Assembly: GCA_049446715.1 (NCBI GenBank)
Contig: JBMTQX010000008.1
Coordinates: 9,360 to 73,359, forward strand
Length of the DNA: 64,000 bases
Source of the DNA: Eutrophocola sp049446715
GTDB lineage: Bacteria; Pseudomonadota; Gammaproteobacteria; Pseudomonadales; Pseudohongiellaceae
Reading direction: 5' to 3'
Below are positions 43,065 through 51,333 of this stretch, piece after piece (position 1 is the stretch's first letter; each line of letters begins with the position of its first letter). The translations under genes were made by a program, and so were the position numbers. Under the pieces are notes generated by a model that was given only the letters and a program-made list of their open reading frames with translations, was not told the origin of the DNA and ran no database searches.

Positions 43065-44018
43065 TTAAAAGGTGCGGATTTCCAGCAGTTCACGAATACG
43101 GGCTGCCGGTACCGGCAGCTCGCCAATGTTCTCTTCCATCCAGGCGGAGAAATCCGCCTCGATCTCGTCCGACCAGCGCGTGTCAATCTGGCCGGAGGTA
43201 TAAACCCCCTCCGCCAGGCGCTGCACACCGAACATATCGCGCAGGCGCACGATCTCGGACGTCTCCACCACACGCTGCGCAAACTGCGGTGGAATGAAGA
43301 TGACGCCGCCGTCACGGGCCAGCACCACATCGCCGGGCATCACGGTGGCTGCCCCGATACGGGTCGGCTGGTTGAGGCCTACCAGGGTGGTATTGAGGCG
43401 GCCGGGTGGATTGTGATGGGAGGGATGGTAGCTGCGAAAGAAGGCGTTGAAGCCTTCGATTTCCTTCAGGCCGTTAACATCGCGGATGGCACCGTTATAG
43501 ATGAAGCCATTGCCGGAATTCGCCCAGATGGCGTTGCCGACATTGTCGCCGATGGTGGGGCCGTCTATATGGGCGCCGAACTGGTCGCCGACATAGACAT
43601 CACCCGGCTCCAGCATGTCCACCGGCCAGGAATTCTGGCTGCCGGAACGACCCTGTTCCTTACCGCGGGCATCATACTGGTCGTGGATGTCAGGCCGGCC
43701 CGGCATGAAGGTCGCGGTGACCGCACGGCCGACGATGACCACATCCGGGTCCAGGGTCATCCAGTCGCCTTCGTACTGGTAGTTAAACCGGTTACCGCGC
43801 AATACCGCCCAGGCTTCCTCCAGGGTCACCAGCTTCATGCGCTCGAGGATGTCATCGGGTACTTTCGGGCGGCCGTCAGCATAGCGCTCGCCTTCCCAGG
43901 CCGGGGTCAGAAACAGCAGTTCCTCCCGGCTGATCTGCTGGGCAGAGACCGTCAGCGATGCACCCATGGCAAGAATAAAAGACAGGCAAATGGCCCAGCC
44001 GGCGACCAAACGCGTCAT
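43065..44018 (-). CDS. Exported RraA/HMG-aldolase-family protein
   Basis: A 317-residue protein with a Sec signal peptide (ICLSFILAMGASLTVSAQ). The RraA/4-hydroxy-4-methyl-2-oxoglutarate aldolase fold is suggested by LVTLEEAWAVLRG, VIVGRAVTATFMPG, GDVYVGDQFGAHIDGPTIGDNVGNAI, GFIYNGAIRDVNGL (the metal and pyruvate site RD) and VMPGDVVLARDGGVIFIPP. It is longer than ordinary RraA (about 160-240). Export is unusual for this family. First gene of the operon; its promoter faces the P450 gene with an ATTGTTAACAAT site between. Confidence 0.85.
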   Translation of the reverse strand: MTRLVAGWAICLSFILAMGASLTVSAQQISREELLFLTPAWEGERYADGRPKVPDDILERMKLVTLEEAWAVLRGNRFNYQYEGDWMTLDPDVVIVGRAVTATFMPGRPDIHDQYDARGKEQGRSGSQNSWPVDMLEPGDVYVGDQFGAHIDGPTIGDNVGNAIWANSGNGFIYNGAIRDVNGLKEIEGFNAFFRSYHPSHHNPPGRLNTTLVGLNQPTRIGAATVMPGDVVLARDGGVIFIPPQFAQRVVETSEIVRLRDMFGVQRLAEGVYTSGQIDTRWSDEIEADFSAWMEENIGELPVPAARIRELLEIRTF

Positions 44019-44110
44019 GAAGTACCCCCGGTAAAACGCCGCTGGCACGGCGTCGCTGTATTATTGTAAAACTGGCTTGTTATCGTGGTGCGAACACCGG
44101 GCCATTCCAG

Positions 44111-44122
44111 ATTGTTAACAAT
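44111..44122. promoter_or_regulatory. ATTGTTAACAAT operator candidate
   Basis: A perfect 12-bp palindrome in the divergent promoter between the RraA-like gene (start 44018) and P450 gene (start 44282). As at 33930 it is directly preceded by CCAG. Fourth exact copy in the window. Confidence 0.7.
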
Positions 44123-44156
44123 TTGTGTAGATTATGCGGAACGACCGAAATATCAT

Positions 44157-44164
44157 TCATATGA
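44157..44164. promoter_or_regulatory. TCATATGA palindrome
   Basis: An 8-bp palindrome 35 bp from the ATTGTTAACAAT site, in the same divergent promoter. The same core occurs at 29565 and 59145. Confidence 0.35.
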
Positions 44165-44281
44165 TGATTTACCAGGCCAAAAATGTAGCACACATTGCCG
44201 GCCTGACAACAGGCGGATCCACGTAATCCGCCGGCACAACACACAGCTATGCCGGCCAGCACGGGTAGCAGGGGGAAGATC

Positions 44282-45469
44282 ATGATCAAGTCGGCAGGTC
44301 CACAGGACTTCGATCCGCAGGCACCCGAAACATTTGACAGTCCGTACGCCGTGTACGAGGACCTGAGGCAGCGCTGCCCGGTCGCCCACAGCCAGGCCTG
44401 GAACGGTTTCTGGGCCTTCATGAAATACGACGATGTGCTGGCCGCGCTGAAAGACAGCGATACCTATATAACTTCCCTGCAGAATGTCGTGCCCAAGCTG
44501 GCCTTCACCGGCCGCCGCCCGCCACTGCATCTCGACCCGCCTGCTCACACCCCCTACCGCCGCGCACTGAACCCGCTGTTCCGCCCCGCGCGCATGAAAG
44601 CGCTGGAACCGGCGGTGCGCCAGCACACGAAAAACCTGCTGCAGCCCCTGCTGGATCGTGGCGAAGGTGATATCTGCGAGGACTTCACCAGCTACCTGTC
44701 CATCTACGTGTTTGCCGAATGGATGAACATGCCGGAAGCACTGCTGGACGACCTGCGTAGCATAGGCCGTGCCTACAACTTTGCCGTGCAGAATTTCGAA
44801 GACGAAATGGTGCGCGAGACCAGCCTCAAGCTGTACGCCATCGCCCAGCATGTTATTGACCTGCGCAAGGCCAATCCGCTGGATCCCGCCGAGGACGCCA
44901 CCAGCGCCCTGCTGGCAGCCCGCGATGATGACGGCAATCCGCTGCCGGAAGACATGATACTAGGCACCATCCGCCAGGTGCTGGTGGTCGGCATCATTGC
45001 CCCGACCGTCATCATCGGCAGCATTTGTGTGCACCTGAGCCGCGACCAAGCCCTGCAGACACGCCTGCGCGAAAACCCGGACCTGATCCCTGCCGCCCTG
45101 GAAGAATTCCTGCGCCTGTATACGCCGTACCGCGGCTTTGCCCGCACCGCCAACAAGCCGGTGACTGTGGGCGGTATCGATATCCCGGCGGACGAACCCA
45201 TTGCCCTCAACTATGCCTCGGCCAACCGCGATGAGGACAGGTTCCCGGACGCCGACCAGTTCCGCCTCGACCGACCCAATATCGGTGAACACTTGGCCTT
45301 CGGCCTGGGGCCACACCGCTGCGCCGGCATGCCGCTGGCGCGCATGGAACTGCGCATTGCGCTGGAAGAAATTCTCGCCGGCACCACCGGCTTCACCCTC
45401 AATGGCGACATCAAGGTGACCCGCTTTCCGGAAATTGGCGCCCTGTCCGTACCGCTCATCTTCCGCTAG
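44282..45469 (+). CDS. Cytochrome P450
   Basis: A 395-residue soluble bacterial P450. The heme-binding loop FGLGPHRCAGMPLARMEL is canonical (FxxGxxxCxG), the ExxR Glu-Arg pair falls in EEFLRLY, and DPPAHTPYRRALNPLF is the usual helix C region. The I-helix reads VVGIIAPTVIIGS, without the acid-Thr pair of the usual AGxxTT motif. No ferredoxin or reductase gene is next to it, so electrons must come from elsewhere. GGGGGAAG precedes the ATG. It is followed 11 bp later by an MFS importer, implying oxidation of an imported organic acid or sugar derivative. Confidence 0.93.
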   Translation: MIKSAGPQDFDPQAPETFDSPYAVYEDLRQRCPVAHSQAWNGFWAFMKYDDVLAALKDSDTYITSLQNVVPKLAFTGRRPPLHLDPPAHTPYRRALNPLFRPARMKALEPAVRQHTKNLLQPLLDRGEGDICEDFTSYLSIYVFAEWMNMPEALLDDLRSIGRAYNFAVQNFEDEMVRETSLKLYAIAQHVIDLRKANPLDPAEDATSALLAARDDDGNPLPEDMILGTIRQVLVVGIIAPTVIIGSICVHLSRDQALQTRLRENPDLIPAALEEFLRLYTPYRGFARTANKPVTVGGIDIPADEPIALNYASANRDEDRFPDADQFRLDRPNIGEHLAFGLGPHRCAGMPLARMELRIALEEILAGTTGFTLNGDIKVTRFPEIGALSVPLIFR

Positions 45470-45480
45470 GAGCCGCGCCC

Positions 45481-46812
45481 ATGGACACTTTGGAAAACAC
45501 GGTCAGTCGCAAGATCATCCTGCGCCTGATCATCCCGATCATGGTGCTGACCGTGCTCAACTCGCTGGATCGGGTCAATATCAGTTTTGCCGCGCTGCAG
45601 ATGAATGACGACCTCGGCCTCAATCCGGAACTGTATGGCTATGCGGTGAGCACCTTCTTCATCAGCTACCTGCTGTTCCAGTTTCCCAGTGCCAAAGCCC
45701 TGCGCATGCTGGGTGCACGCTGGTGGATATTCAGCGTGGTCCTGATCTGGGGCATCTCCGCCACGTGCATGGCGCTGGTGCAGAACATCTGGCACCTGTT
45801 TTTCCTGCGCTTTTGTCTTGGTATCGCCGAAGCCGGCTTTGCCCCCGGTGTGGTTTTCCTGTGCAGCTGCTGGGTGCCGAAGAAATACCGTGCCCGCGCC
45901 ATTGCCACCACAATGCTCGCTATTCCCATTTCCGTGATCATCGGCGGGCCGCTGTCCGGCTGGCTACTTAGCCTGGACCCGCCCTTCGGCCTGCCCGGCT
46001 GGCGCTGGATGTTTTTCATCGAGGGCTTGCCGGCCATCGTGCTCGCCTTCCTCGCCCTGAAAGTGTTTGCCCATCCACCACAGACAGCGCCCTGGCTCGA
46101 CAGCACCGAGAAACAGTGGCTGGAGAATGCACTTGCCGATGAGCAGGCCGTGAAGCAGGAAACCGGCGCCACCTCGTTCCGTGACGTGCTGACCGATGCC
46201 CGCATCCTGTGCTCGGCCGGCGTCTGGTTTGCCCTGATCTTCGGCTCCTACGGCATCATGTTCTGGCTGCCGCTGGTCATGCAGGAAATGACGGGGCTGG
46301 GAGAATTCCAGATTGGCCTGTTGTCTGCCCTGCCCTGGCTCGGCATCGGTACCGGCATGATCCTCGTGTCCCGGCATTCCGACAAAACCCAGGAACGCTT
46401 CTGGCACGTGGGCCTGGCCGCTGTCGGCGGTGGCTTGTGCCTGCTCGGCAGTGCTTATTCGCCATCCAATGGCCTATCGCTGGTACTGCTGTTTCTCGCC
46501 GGCGTCGGCCTCGGCGGCGCCCAGGGCACGTTCTGGACCATTCCCACCGCGATCATGGCGCAGGCTGTCGCCGCCAACGGTGTGGTCCTGATCAACCTGA
46601 TCGGCAACATCAGTTCCCTGATCAACTCCAGTGTCATCGGCTACGTGCGCGAGACCACCGGCTCCTACCAATTGACTATTGTGCTGCTGGCCGTGATTAT
46701 CGCCAGCGCTGCAGTCCTGGTGGCGATCATTGCCCGGTTGTCCGGCCGCGAGTTGCCGCAGAGCACCCCCGCAGCGCCAGCTGTTGCATCGGCGCCCGAG
46801 AGTGCTGTTTGA
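45481..46812 (+). CDS. MFS transporter, anion:cation symporter (ACS) type
   Basis: A 443-residue, 12-helix transporter. LNSLDRVNISFAALQMNDDLGLNPELYG, split by helix 1 (the RxNxSxA signature), RFCLGIAEAGFAPGVVF and SCWVPKKYRARAIA are typical of the ACS family, which imports phthalate, tartrate, glucarate, galactonate and other organic anions. Co-directional with P450, which probably oxidises its cargo. A 7-bp stem hairpin (GCTGACA/TGTCAGC, 46840-46857) follows before the next gene. Confidence 0.92.
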   Translation: MDTLENTVSRKIILRLIIPIMVLTVLNSLDRVNISFAALQMNDDLGLNPELYGYAVSTFFISYLLFQFPSAKALRMLGARWWIFSVVLIWGISATCMALVQNIWHLFFLRFCLGIAEAGFAPGVVFLCSCWVPKKYRARAIATTMLAIPISVIIGGPLSGWLLSLDPPFGLPGWRWMFFIEGLPAIVLAFLALKVFAHPPQTAPWLDSTEKQWLENALADEQAVKQETGATSFRDVLTDARILCSAGVWFALIFGSYGIMFWLPLVMQEMTGLGEFQIGLLSALPWLGIGTGMILVSRHSDKTQERFWHVGLAAVGGGLCLLGSAYSPSNGLSLVLLFLAGVGLGGAQGTFWTIPTAIMAQAVAANGVVLINLIGNISSLINSSVIGYVRETTGSYQLTIVLLAVIIASAAVLVAIIARLSGRELPQSTPAAPAVASAPESAV

Positions 46813-46880
46813 CAGGCGGCCCGGATTTTTCGCAAGTTCGCTGACAAGACTGTCAGCATTCCAGACTCACGAGGTACATC

Positions 46881-47261
46881 ATGCGTGGCTGGCACGTGTT
46901 ACAACGACTTTTTACTGCCCTTGTCCTAACAGGCTTCTGGCAGGCGGCGACGGCACACCACTCTCCGGTCGCCTTCGACACCGATGTCACTGACTTCACC
47001 CTGGAAGGTGAAATCATCAGCGTCGATGTGCGCAATCCGCACTCCGCTATGACCCTGCGCGTGACCAACGACGACGGCTCAACCACGGACTGGGATATCG
47101 AATTCAGCAGCATCAACCTGCTGCTGCGGCGCGGCTGGGATTTTGATCGCCTGGTCGTGGGCGACCAGATCAAGGCCACCGGCAACCCGAGCGCACTCGG
47201 CAAGCCGGAAATGTACATGTGGTCGATTATCCTGCCAGACGGCACGGAGTATGACCGATGA
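46881..47261 (+). CDS. DUF6152-like exported protein
   Basis: A 126-residue secreted protein: signal peptide (LFTALVLTGFWQAATAHH), then FTLEGEIISVDVRNPHSAMTLRV, WDIEFSSINLLLRRGWD, VVGDQIKATGNPSALGKPEMYM. This small OB-like beta protein belongs to an uncharacterised family (DUF6152-like) with conserved His near the mature N-terminus and an NPH motif. It overlaps the next gene as ATGA. A nonsense-disrupted relative is at 32745-33149. Confidence 0.75.
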   Translation: MRGWHVLQRLFTALVLTGFWQAATAHHSPVAFDTDVTDFTLEGEIISVDVRNPHSAMTLRVTNDDGSTTDWDIEFSSINLLLRRGWDFDRLVVGDQIKATGNPSALGKPEMYMWSIILPDGTEYDR

Positions 47262-47968
47262 ACGTATTCGGCCTGGCAAAAACCAGCCTCTTCCTCTGCA
47301 CTGCCCTGCTGCTGGCCGGCACCGCGCAGATGAGTGTCGCACAGGACCCGGCCATGGCCGGGATCTGGCTGCCCGATGGCGCCCGCAGCCAGCGCACACC
47401 CAATCCCCTGCCCTACACTGCCGCCGGTGAAAAAGCGGTCAGGGATTGGCAGGCAGGACGGGATCCACTCGAGGATGACCCGGGCCGTTTCTGCCAGGCC
47501 CCGGGCATGCCGGCACAAGCACTTAGTGGCGCCGGCTATCCCCTGGAAATGGTGCTGACCGCTGACACCGTCTACATCCTGATGGAACTGCACCAGCAGA
47601 ATCGGCGCCTATTCCTAAACACGGAGCATCCCGCGCGTACCTTGCCGCAACGCAACGGGCATTCAGTGGGCCATTGGGAAGGCGATACTCTGGTGGTGGA
47701 CACCACCGCGATCCGCCCGATCTATTTTGGCGCGGTACCCCACACCGACCAGGTGCATGTGGTGGAGCGTTTCCGGGTGATTGACGACGGCGCCACGCTG
47801 GTCGATGAGGTCACGATCACCGACCCGGCGCTGTACGCCCGGCCGATCGTGGTCGAGCGCTATTTCAGCAAGGCCGAAGACGGCGCGCTCATGCTGGAAT
47901 ATGAATGCTCCGAAGCCATGTGGATCGAGCACGAGGAGAGCCGGGGATTTTCGCCCTTTGCGCCGTGA
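47258..47968 (+). CDS. Secreted protein of unknown function, translationally coupled to DUF6152-like gene
   Basis: A 236-residue secreted protein (signal peptide SLFLCTALLLAGTAQMSVAQ). Recognisable blocks are GHSVGHWEGDTLVVDTT, HVVERFRVIDDGATLVDEVTI and YECSEAMW, with a run FCQAPGMP near the middle. I do not recognise an enzyme activity. The start overlaps the previous stop by 4 bp. The frameshifted copy at 32008-32735 has KSGHSVGFWDG and HLTEQFRL in the same order. Pairing with a DUF6152-like protein in two loci suggests that the two act together. Confidence 0.78.
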   Translation: MNVFGLAKTSLFLCTALLLAGTAQMSVAQDPAMAGIWLPDGARSQRTPNPLPYTAAGEKAVRDWQAGRDPLEDDPGRFCQAPGMPAQALSGAGYPLEMVLTADTVYILMELHQQNRRLFLNTEHPARTLPQRNGHSVGHWEGDTLVVDTTAIRPIYFGAVPHTDQVHVVERFRVIDDGATLVDEVTITDPALYARPIVVERYFSKAEDGALMLEYECSEAMWIEHEESRGFSPFAP

Positions 47969-48048
47969 TGCCCATGGGGCAGCGATTGTCCCGCGCCTGA
48001 CATTCACGGTATGCTAATCTGGACACTTATTTCCGGGAATCAGGCGTT

Positions 48049-48780
48049 GTGCCCCAATCCGAGGCTGCCACCGAACTGCAAAATCGGCCCGACCTGTGTG
48101 CCGGGCCACAACTCCATGGCACGCCCGAAAACATCAATACCCGCCTGCTCAATCCCATCGCCTCGGCCCTGGGGGCTGAATCTGCCGCCCTAAGGCGCCT
48201 GTCCCTGTGACGGGGATGTGCGGAAATTCTCGATATGACCAGTCTCGGACTCGCCAGTACTGTTAACGACGATTACCGCTGTCACTTTCACACCATGAAC
48301 CCTTTTCTGGCGCACCTGGATCAGATCGGCCGGTCGGGCGTATCTGCGCCACTGGCACCGGATACCAGCAGCAATCGCTTTTCGCAGTATTACCGCGATT
48401 TCCTGGTCCCCAATGACCTGGTCCATCATGCCGGCTTTCTGGTGCGGGATGCTTCCCGACAACAGGCCTGGATCTTCAATTTTCACCGCGGCAGCCGTTC
48501 TGCGGCATTCTCAGCGGTCGAAATGACCAAGACCCGTGCCATTGAAACCTTCCTGCAAGGCCAGGCATCCCAGCAAGCTCCCCGTTTCAACGCGACGCTG
48601 TGGAAAACACTCAGCATACGTGAAGGCGAAATCTGCACGGCCGTGTCCCAGGGGTTGGGCAACTAGCAAATCGCGGCATCCCTGGGCATCAGCACCCGCA
48701 CGGTGGGAAACCATTTACGCAACATCTACGGCAAATTCGCCATCAAAACCCGCACACTGTTGATCGCACATTTTAATTAG
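48049..48780 (+). pseudogene. LuxR-type transcriptional regulator with two in-frame stops
   Basis: From a GTG at 48049 one frame of 244 codons gives a helical N-terminal domain (TELQNRPDLCAGPQLHG, NTRLLNPIASALGAESAAL), a TGA at codon 54 (48208), a middle region, then a LuxR-type HTH: IREGEICTAVSQGLGN, TAG at codon 206 (48664) where Lys or Glu is usual, and QIAASLGISTRTVGNHLRNIY. The second stop falls inside the DNA-binding domain, so no functional regulator can be made without suppression. Confidence 0.7.
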
Positions 48781-48901
48781 TAGGTAGTATTCGCTATTGC
48801 CGGTGTCGCGGCGAAGCCATTCACTCGACCGTCAGAAGGCCTGCGTGTCGTGCCAAGCGCGACCATGTTGGCATCATTCAACCTCGTCTTTAGCTGGGCG
48901 T

Positions 48902-49460
48902 ATGACACTGCCTGAACTCAAAGACCGCATCCTGGTGCTTTTTTCCCTGGTACTGGCCCTGCCTGCATCCCTGCTGGCGCAGGAGGCAGACCTGATTCTG
49001 CATAACGGCGAGTTCTACACGCCTGACGGCTGGCAGCAGGCCGTTGCCATTCGCAACGGGGTGATTGTGGCGCTGGGCGCCGACAGCGATGTCATGACGC
49101 TGGCCGGCACGAATACCCAACGCCTCGGTCTTGCCGGCGCCACGGTGTTTTCGGGCCTGCACGATCTCCACGAGCACCCGATGGGCGCCGGACTGAACCA
49201 GTTGCAATGCAATTGCCTCCAGGGCTCGACCAGCGAACAACTGCTCGCCGCGGTGGCGGCCTGTGTGGCCGAGCGCCATGACGGTGAATGGATCACCGGC
49301 GGGCAATGGCATGCTTCATCCTTCGGCAGTCAGCCCATGCACCGGCGCATGCTGGATGAGGTCGCGCCCGACAACCCGGTATCATTGGTCGATATCAGCG
49401 GCCACAGCATCTGAGTCAACAGCCGTGCCCTGGAACTCGCCGGTATCAGCAATGCCATCT
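48902..49460 (+). pseudogene. Amidohydrolase (YtcJ-like) remnant, truncated
   Basis: The ATG at 48902 starts a signal-like segment (ILVLFSLVLALPASLLAQ) and then LILHNGEFYTPDGWQQAV, FSGLHDLHEHPMGAG (metal-binding region) and WITGGQWHASSFG, the N-terminal third of amidohydrolase family 3. TGA at 49412 interrupts GHSI-stop-VNSRALELAGIS, where Trp would fit. Homology stops where the convergent lactonase gene ends near 49460, so roughly two thirds of a usual 550-residue gene is gone. Confidence 0.72.
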
Positions 49461-50359
49461 CAGGCCAGCCTGTAACGGCTTTCCGGCAGCCCTTTGAAAG
49501 GGGTGCGATAGACAAAGACATGCCCGGCCTCGGGCTGCTGCGCCAGCGCGGCATCATCCAGATTTTCCGTCGCCGTGGTGACAAACAGCAGATCCAGATC
49601 AGGTCCGCCGAAACAGATGCAGGTGGGCTGGGTCACCGGCAGTGCAAGTTCAGCCAGAACGTCCCCTTGCGGGGAATAGCGCACCACCCTGCCGCCGCCC
49701 CAGTGGGCATTCCAGAGACACCCTTTACTGTCGATCACCGAACCGTCCGGCGCACTGCCGTCAGGAACACGCACAAAGTCACGGGCATTACCGAGCGAGC
49801 CTGATGCCGCGTCAAAGTCAAAGGCACGAATCACGCCAGTCGGGGAATCGGCAAAGTAGGCCGTCGCGGCATCCGGACTCCAGCACAGGCTGTTGCTGAT
49901 CCGGATTTCACCGAGACGCTTTTGCGCCTGGTCACCAGTCAGGCAGTACAGGCTGCCGGTCACCGCATTGCCGGCGGCATCGGTCGCCGGGGCGTTTTCC
50001 ACCATGGTGCCGGACCAGAAGCGGCCCTGGCGATCGACGCGACCGTCATTGAAGCGGGTGCCGGTGAAGCCGGACTCCGGCTGCGTCAGCCAGTCGAGTT
50101 CGCCGGTACCGGGCGTGTAGTACGCAAAACCTTCGGCAAAGGCGCCCACCAGTCGCTCATCTTTGTCGACAAAACCAAAGGCACAAAGACGTGTCGGCAG
50201 TTCGAACACCTGCAGCTTTTTGTTCGCCAGGTGATAACGATGCAAACGCCGGCCGTGAATATCGGTCCACCAGGCGCACCCGGTGACCTCGTCCCAGAGC
50301 ATGCATTCACCCAGGATGTTGCCGACCGGGATCACCTCCAGCAGGGTAAATTCACTCAT
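49460..50359 (-). CDS. SMP-30/gluconolactonase-family sugar lactonase (cytoplasmic)
   Basis: A 299-residue six-bladed propeller of the SMP-30/regucalcin family: NILGECMLWDEVTGCAWWTDI, the GTRFNDGRVDRQGRFWSGTM segment and ISNSLCWSPDAATAYFADS, with the Glu, Asn and Asp metal ligands. No signal peptide, unlike the lactonase at 25887. Start at 50359 overlaps the permease stop (ATGA). In the pentose locus it should open L-arabino- or D-xylono-lactone to the aldonic acid. Confidence 0.9.
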   Translation of the reverse strand: MSEFTLLEVIPVGNILGECMLWDEVTGCAWWTDIHGRRLHRYHLANKKLQVFELPTRLCAFGFVDKDERLVGAFAEGFAYYTPGTGELDWLTQPESGFTGTRFNDGRVDRQGRFWSGTMVENAPATDAAGNAVTGSLYCLTGDQAQKRLGEIRISNSLCWSPDAATAYFADSPTGVIRAFDFDAASGSLGNARDFVRVPDGSAPDGSVIDSKGCLWNAHWGGGRVVRYSPQGDVLAELALPVTQPTCICFGGPDLDLLFVTTATENLDDAALAQQPEAGHVFVYRTPFKGLPESRYRLA

Positions 50360-51333
50360 AACCGTTTGCCCTGCTCCAGCGTGTGCAACAGCCAGCGTTG
50401 CAGGCAGATAAACACCAGCACCAGCAGGCCGATGACGATTTTGGTCCACCAGCTGTTGAGCGTGCCGTCAAAGGATATCCAGGTCTGGATCAACCCCATG
50501 ATGAGCACGCCAAGCAGCGTGCCCATGACAAACCCGGTCCCGCCGCTGAGCAGGGTGCCGCCAATGACCACGGCCGCGATGGCATCCAGTTCCAGCCCCA
50601 CCCCGGACAACGCATAACCCGAGGCCGTGTAAAAGGAATACACCACCCCGCCGGTGGCCGCCAGGGTGCCGCTGAGCACATAGACCAGGATGCGGGTGCG
50701 CCCTATCGGCACACCCATCAGGGCCGCCGACTGGGCATTGCCGCCCAGGGCATAGATGTAACCGCCGGTGCGCGTGTAATGCAGCAGCCAGATGGCGAGC
50801 ACGAAAATGAACAGCAAGGCCATGGCCCCGGTCCCGAACCAGGCGCGGCCAGGCAGCAGGATGCCGAAGTTGTTCACGGCGCTGTAGAAGCCGTGTTCGA
50901 TGGGAAGGGACTGCTCACTCAGAATCGTCGCCAAAGAACGGGCAAAGAACATCCCGGCCAGCGTCACGATAAAAGGCTGCATGGCGTAGTAGTGAATCAG
51001 CGCTCCCATGACCAGGCCCAGCAGTGACCCGCAGGCAATCACCACCGGCAGTGCCAGCAGCGGATGCCAGCCCTGTTGCTCGATCAGCACGGCACACAGC
51101 ACACTGCTGAAGGCGATCACGGCGCCGACACTAAGATCGATGCCACCGGACAGGATGACAAAGGTCATGCCGATGGCCGTGATGCCGAGAAAGGCATTGT
51201 CGGTAAACAGGTTCAGCACCACGCGCAGGCTGCCGAAACCGTCAAAGCGGATGGCACCGGCGAGAAACAGCACCACCAGCAGGGCAGCCGTGACCAGGAC
51301 CGGCAGCAGGCGTGGATTCAACCGGGACTTCAT
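50356..51333 (-). CDS. yjfF: Sugar ABC transporter permease, YjfF-like
   Basis: A 325-residue permease with nine or ten helices. ITAIGMTFVILSGGIDLSVGAVIAFSS split across helices 2-3 is the ribose-type (RbsC) signature, and ALGGNAQSAALMGVPIGRTRI, LDAIAAVVIGGTLLSGG give the EAA-like loop. With the neighbouring permease it forms a heterodimeric channel as in the galactofuranose YtfQRT-YjfF importer. The ATG overlaps the YtfT-like stop. Confidence 0.88.
   Translation of the reverse strand: MKSRLNPRLLPVLVTAALLVVLFLAGAIRFDGFGSLRVVLNLFTDNAFLGITAIGMTFVILSGGIDLSVGAVIAFSSVLCAVLIEQQGWHPLLALPVVIACGSLLGLVMGALIHYYAMQPFIVTLAGMFFARSLATILSEQSLPIEHGFYSAVNNFGILLPGRAWFGTGAMALLFIFVLAIWLLHYTRTGGYIYALGGNAQSAALMGVPIGRTRILVYVLSGTLAATGGVVYSFYTASGYALSGVGLELDAIAAVVIGGTLLSGGTGFVMGTLLGVLIMGLIQTWISFDGTLNSWWTKIVIGLLVLVFICLQRWLLHTLEQGKRL

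Noticed and set aside
44282..46812. P450 plus MFS as part of a secondary-metabolite cluster
   Set aside because: No synthase or tailoring genes nearby; surroundings are catabolic.
24273..48666. Reassignment of TAG to an amino acid
   Set aside because: TAG is used as the normal terminator of intact genes here (for example at 12037, 13137 and 45467), and disrupted genes also contain TAA, TGA and frameshifts.
49412..49414. TGA in the amidohydrolase as selenocysteine codon
   Set aside because: The position fits Trp, no SECIS-like hairpin follows, and the gene is truncated anyway.
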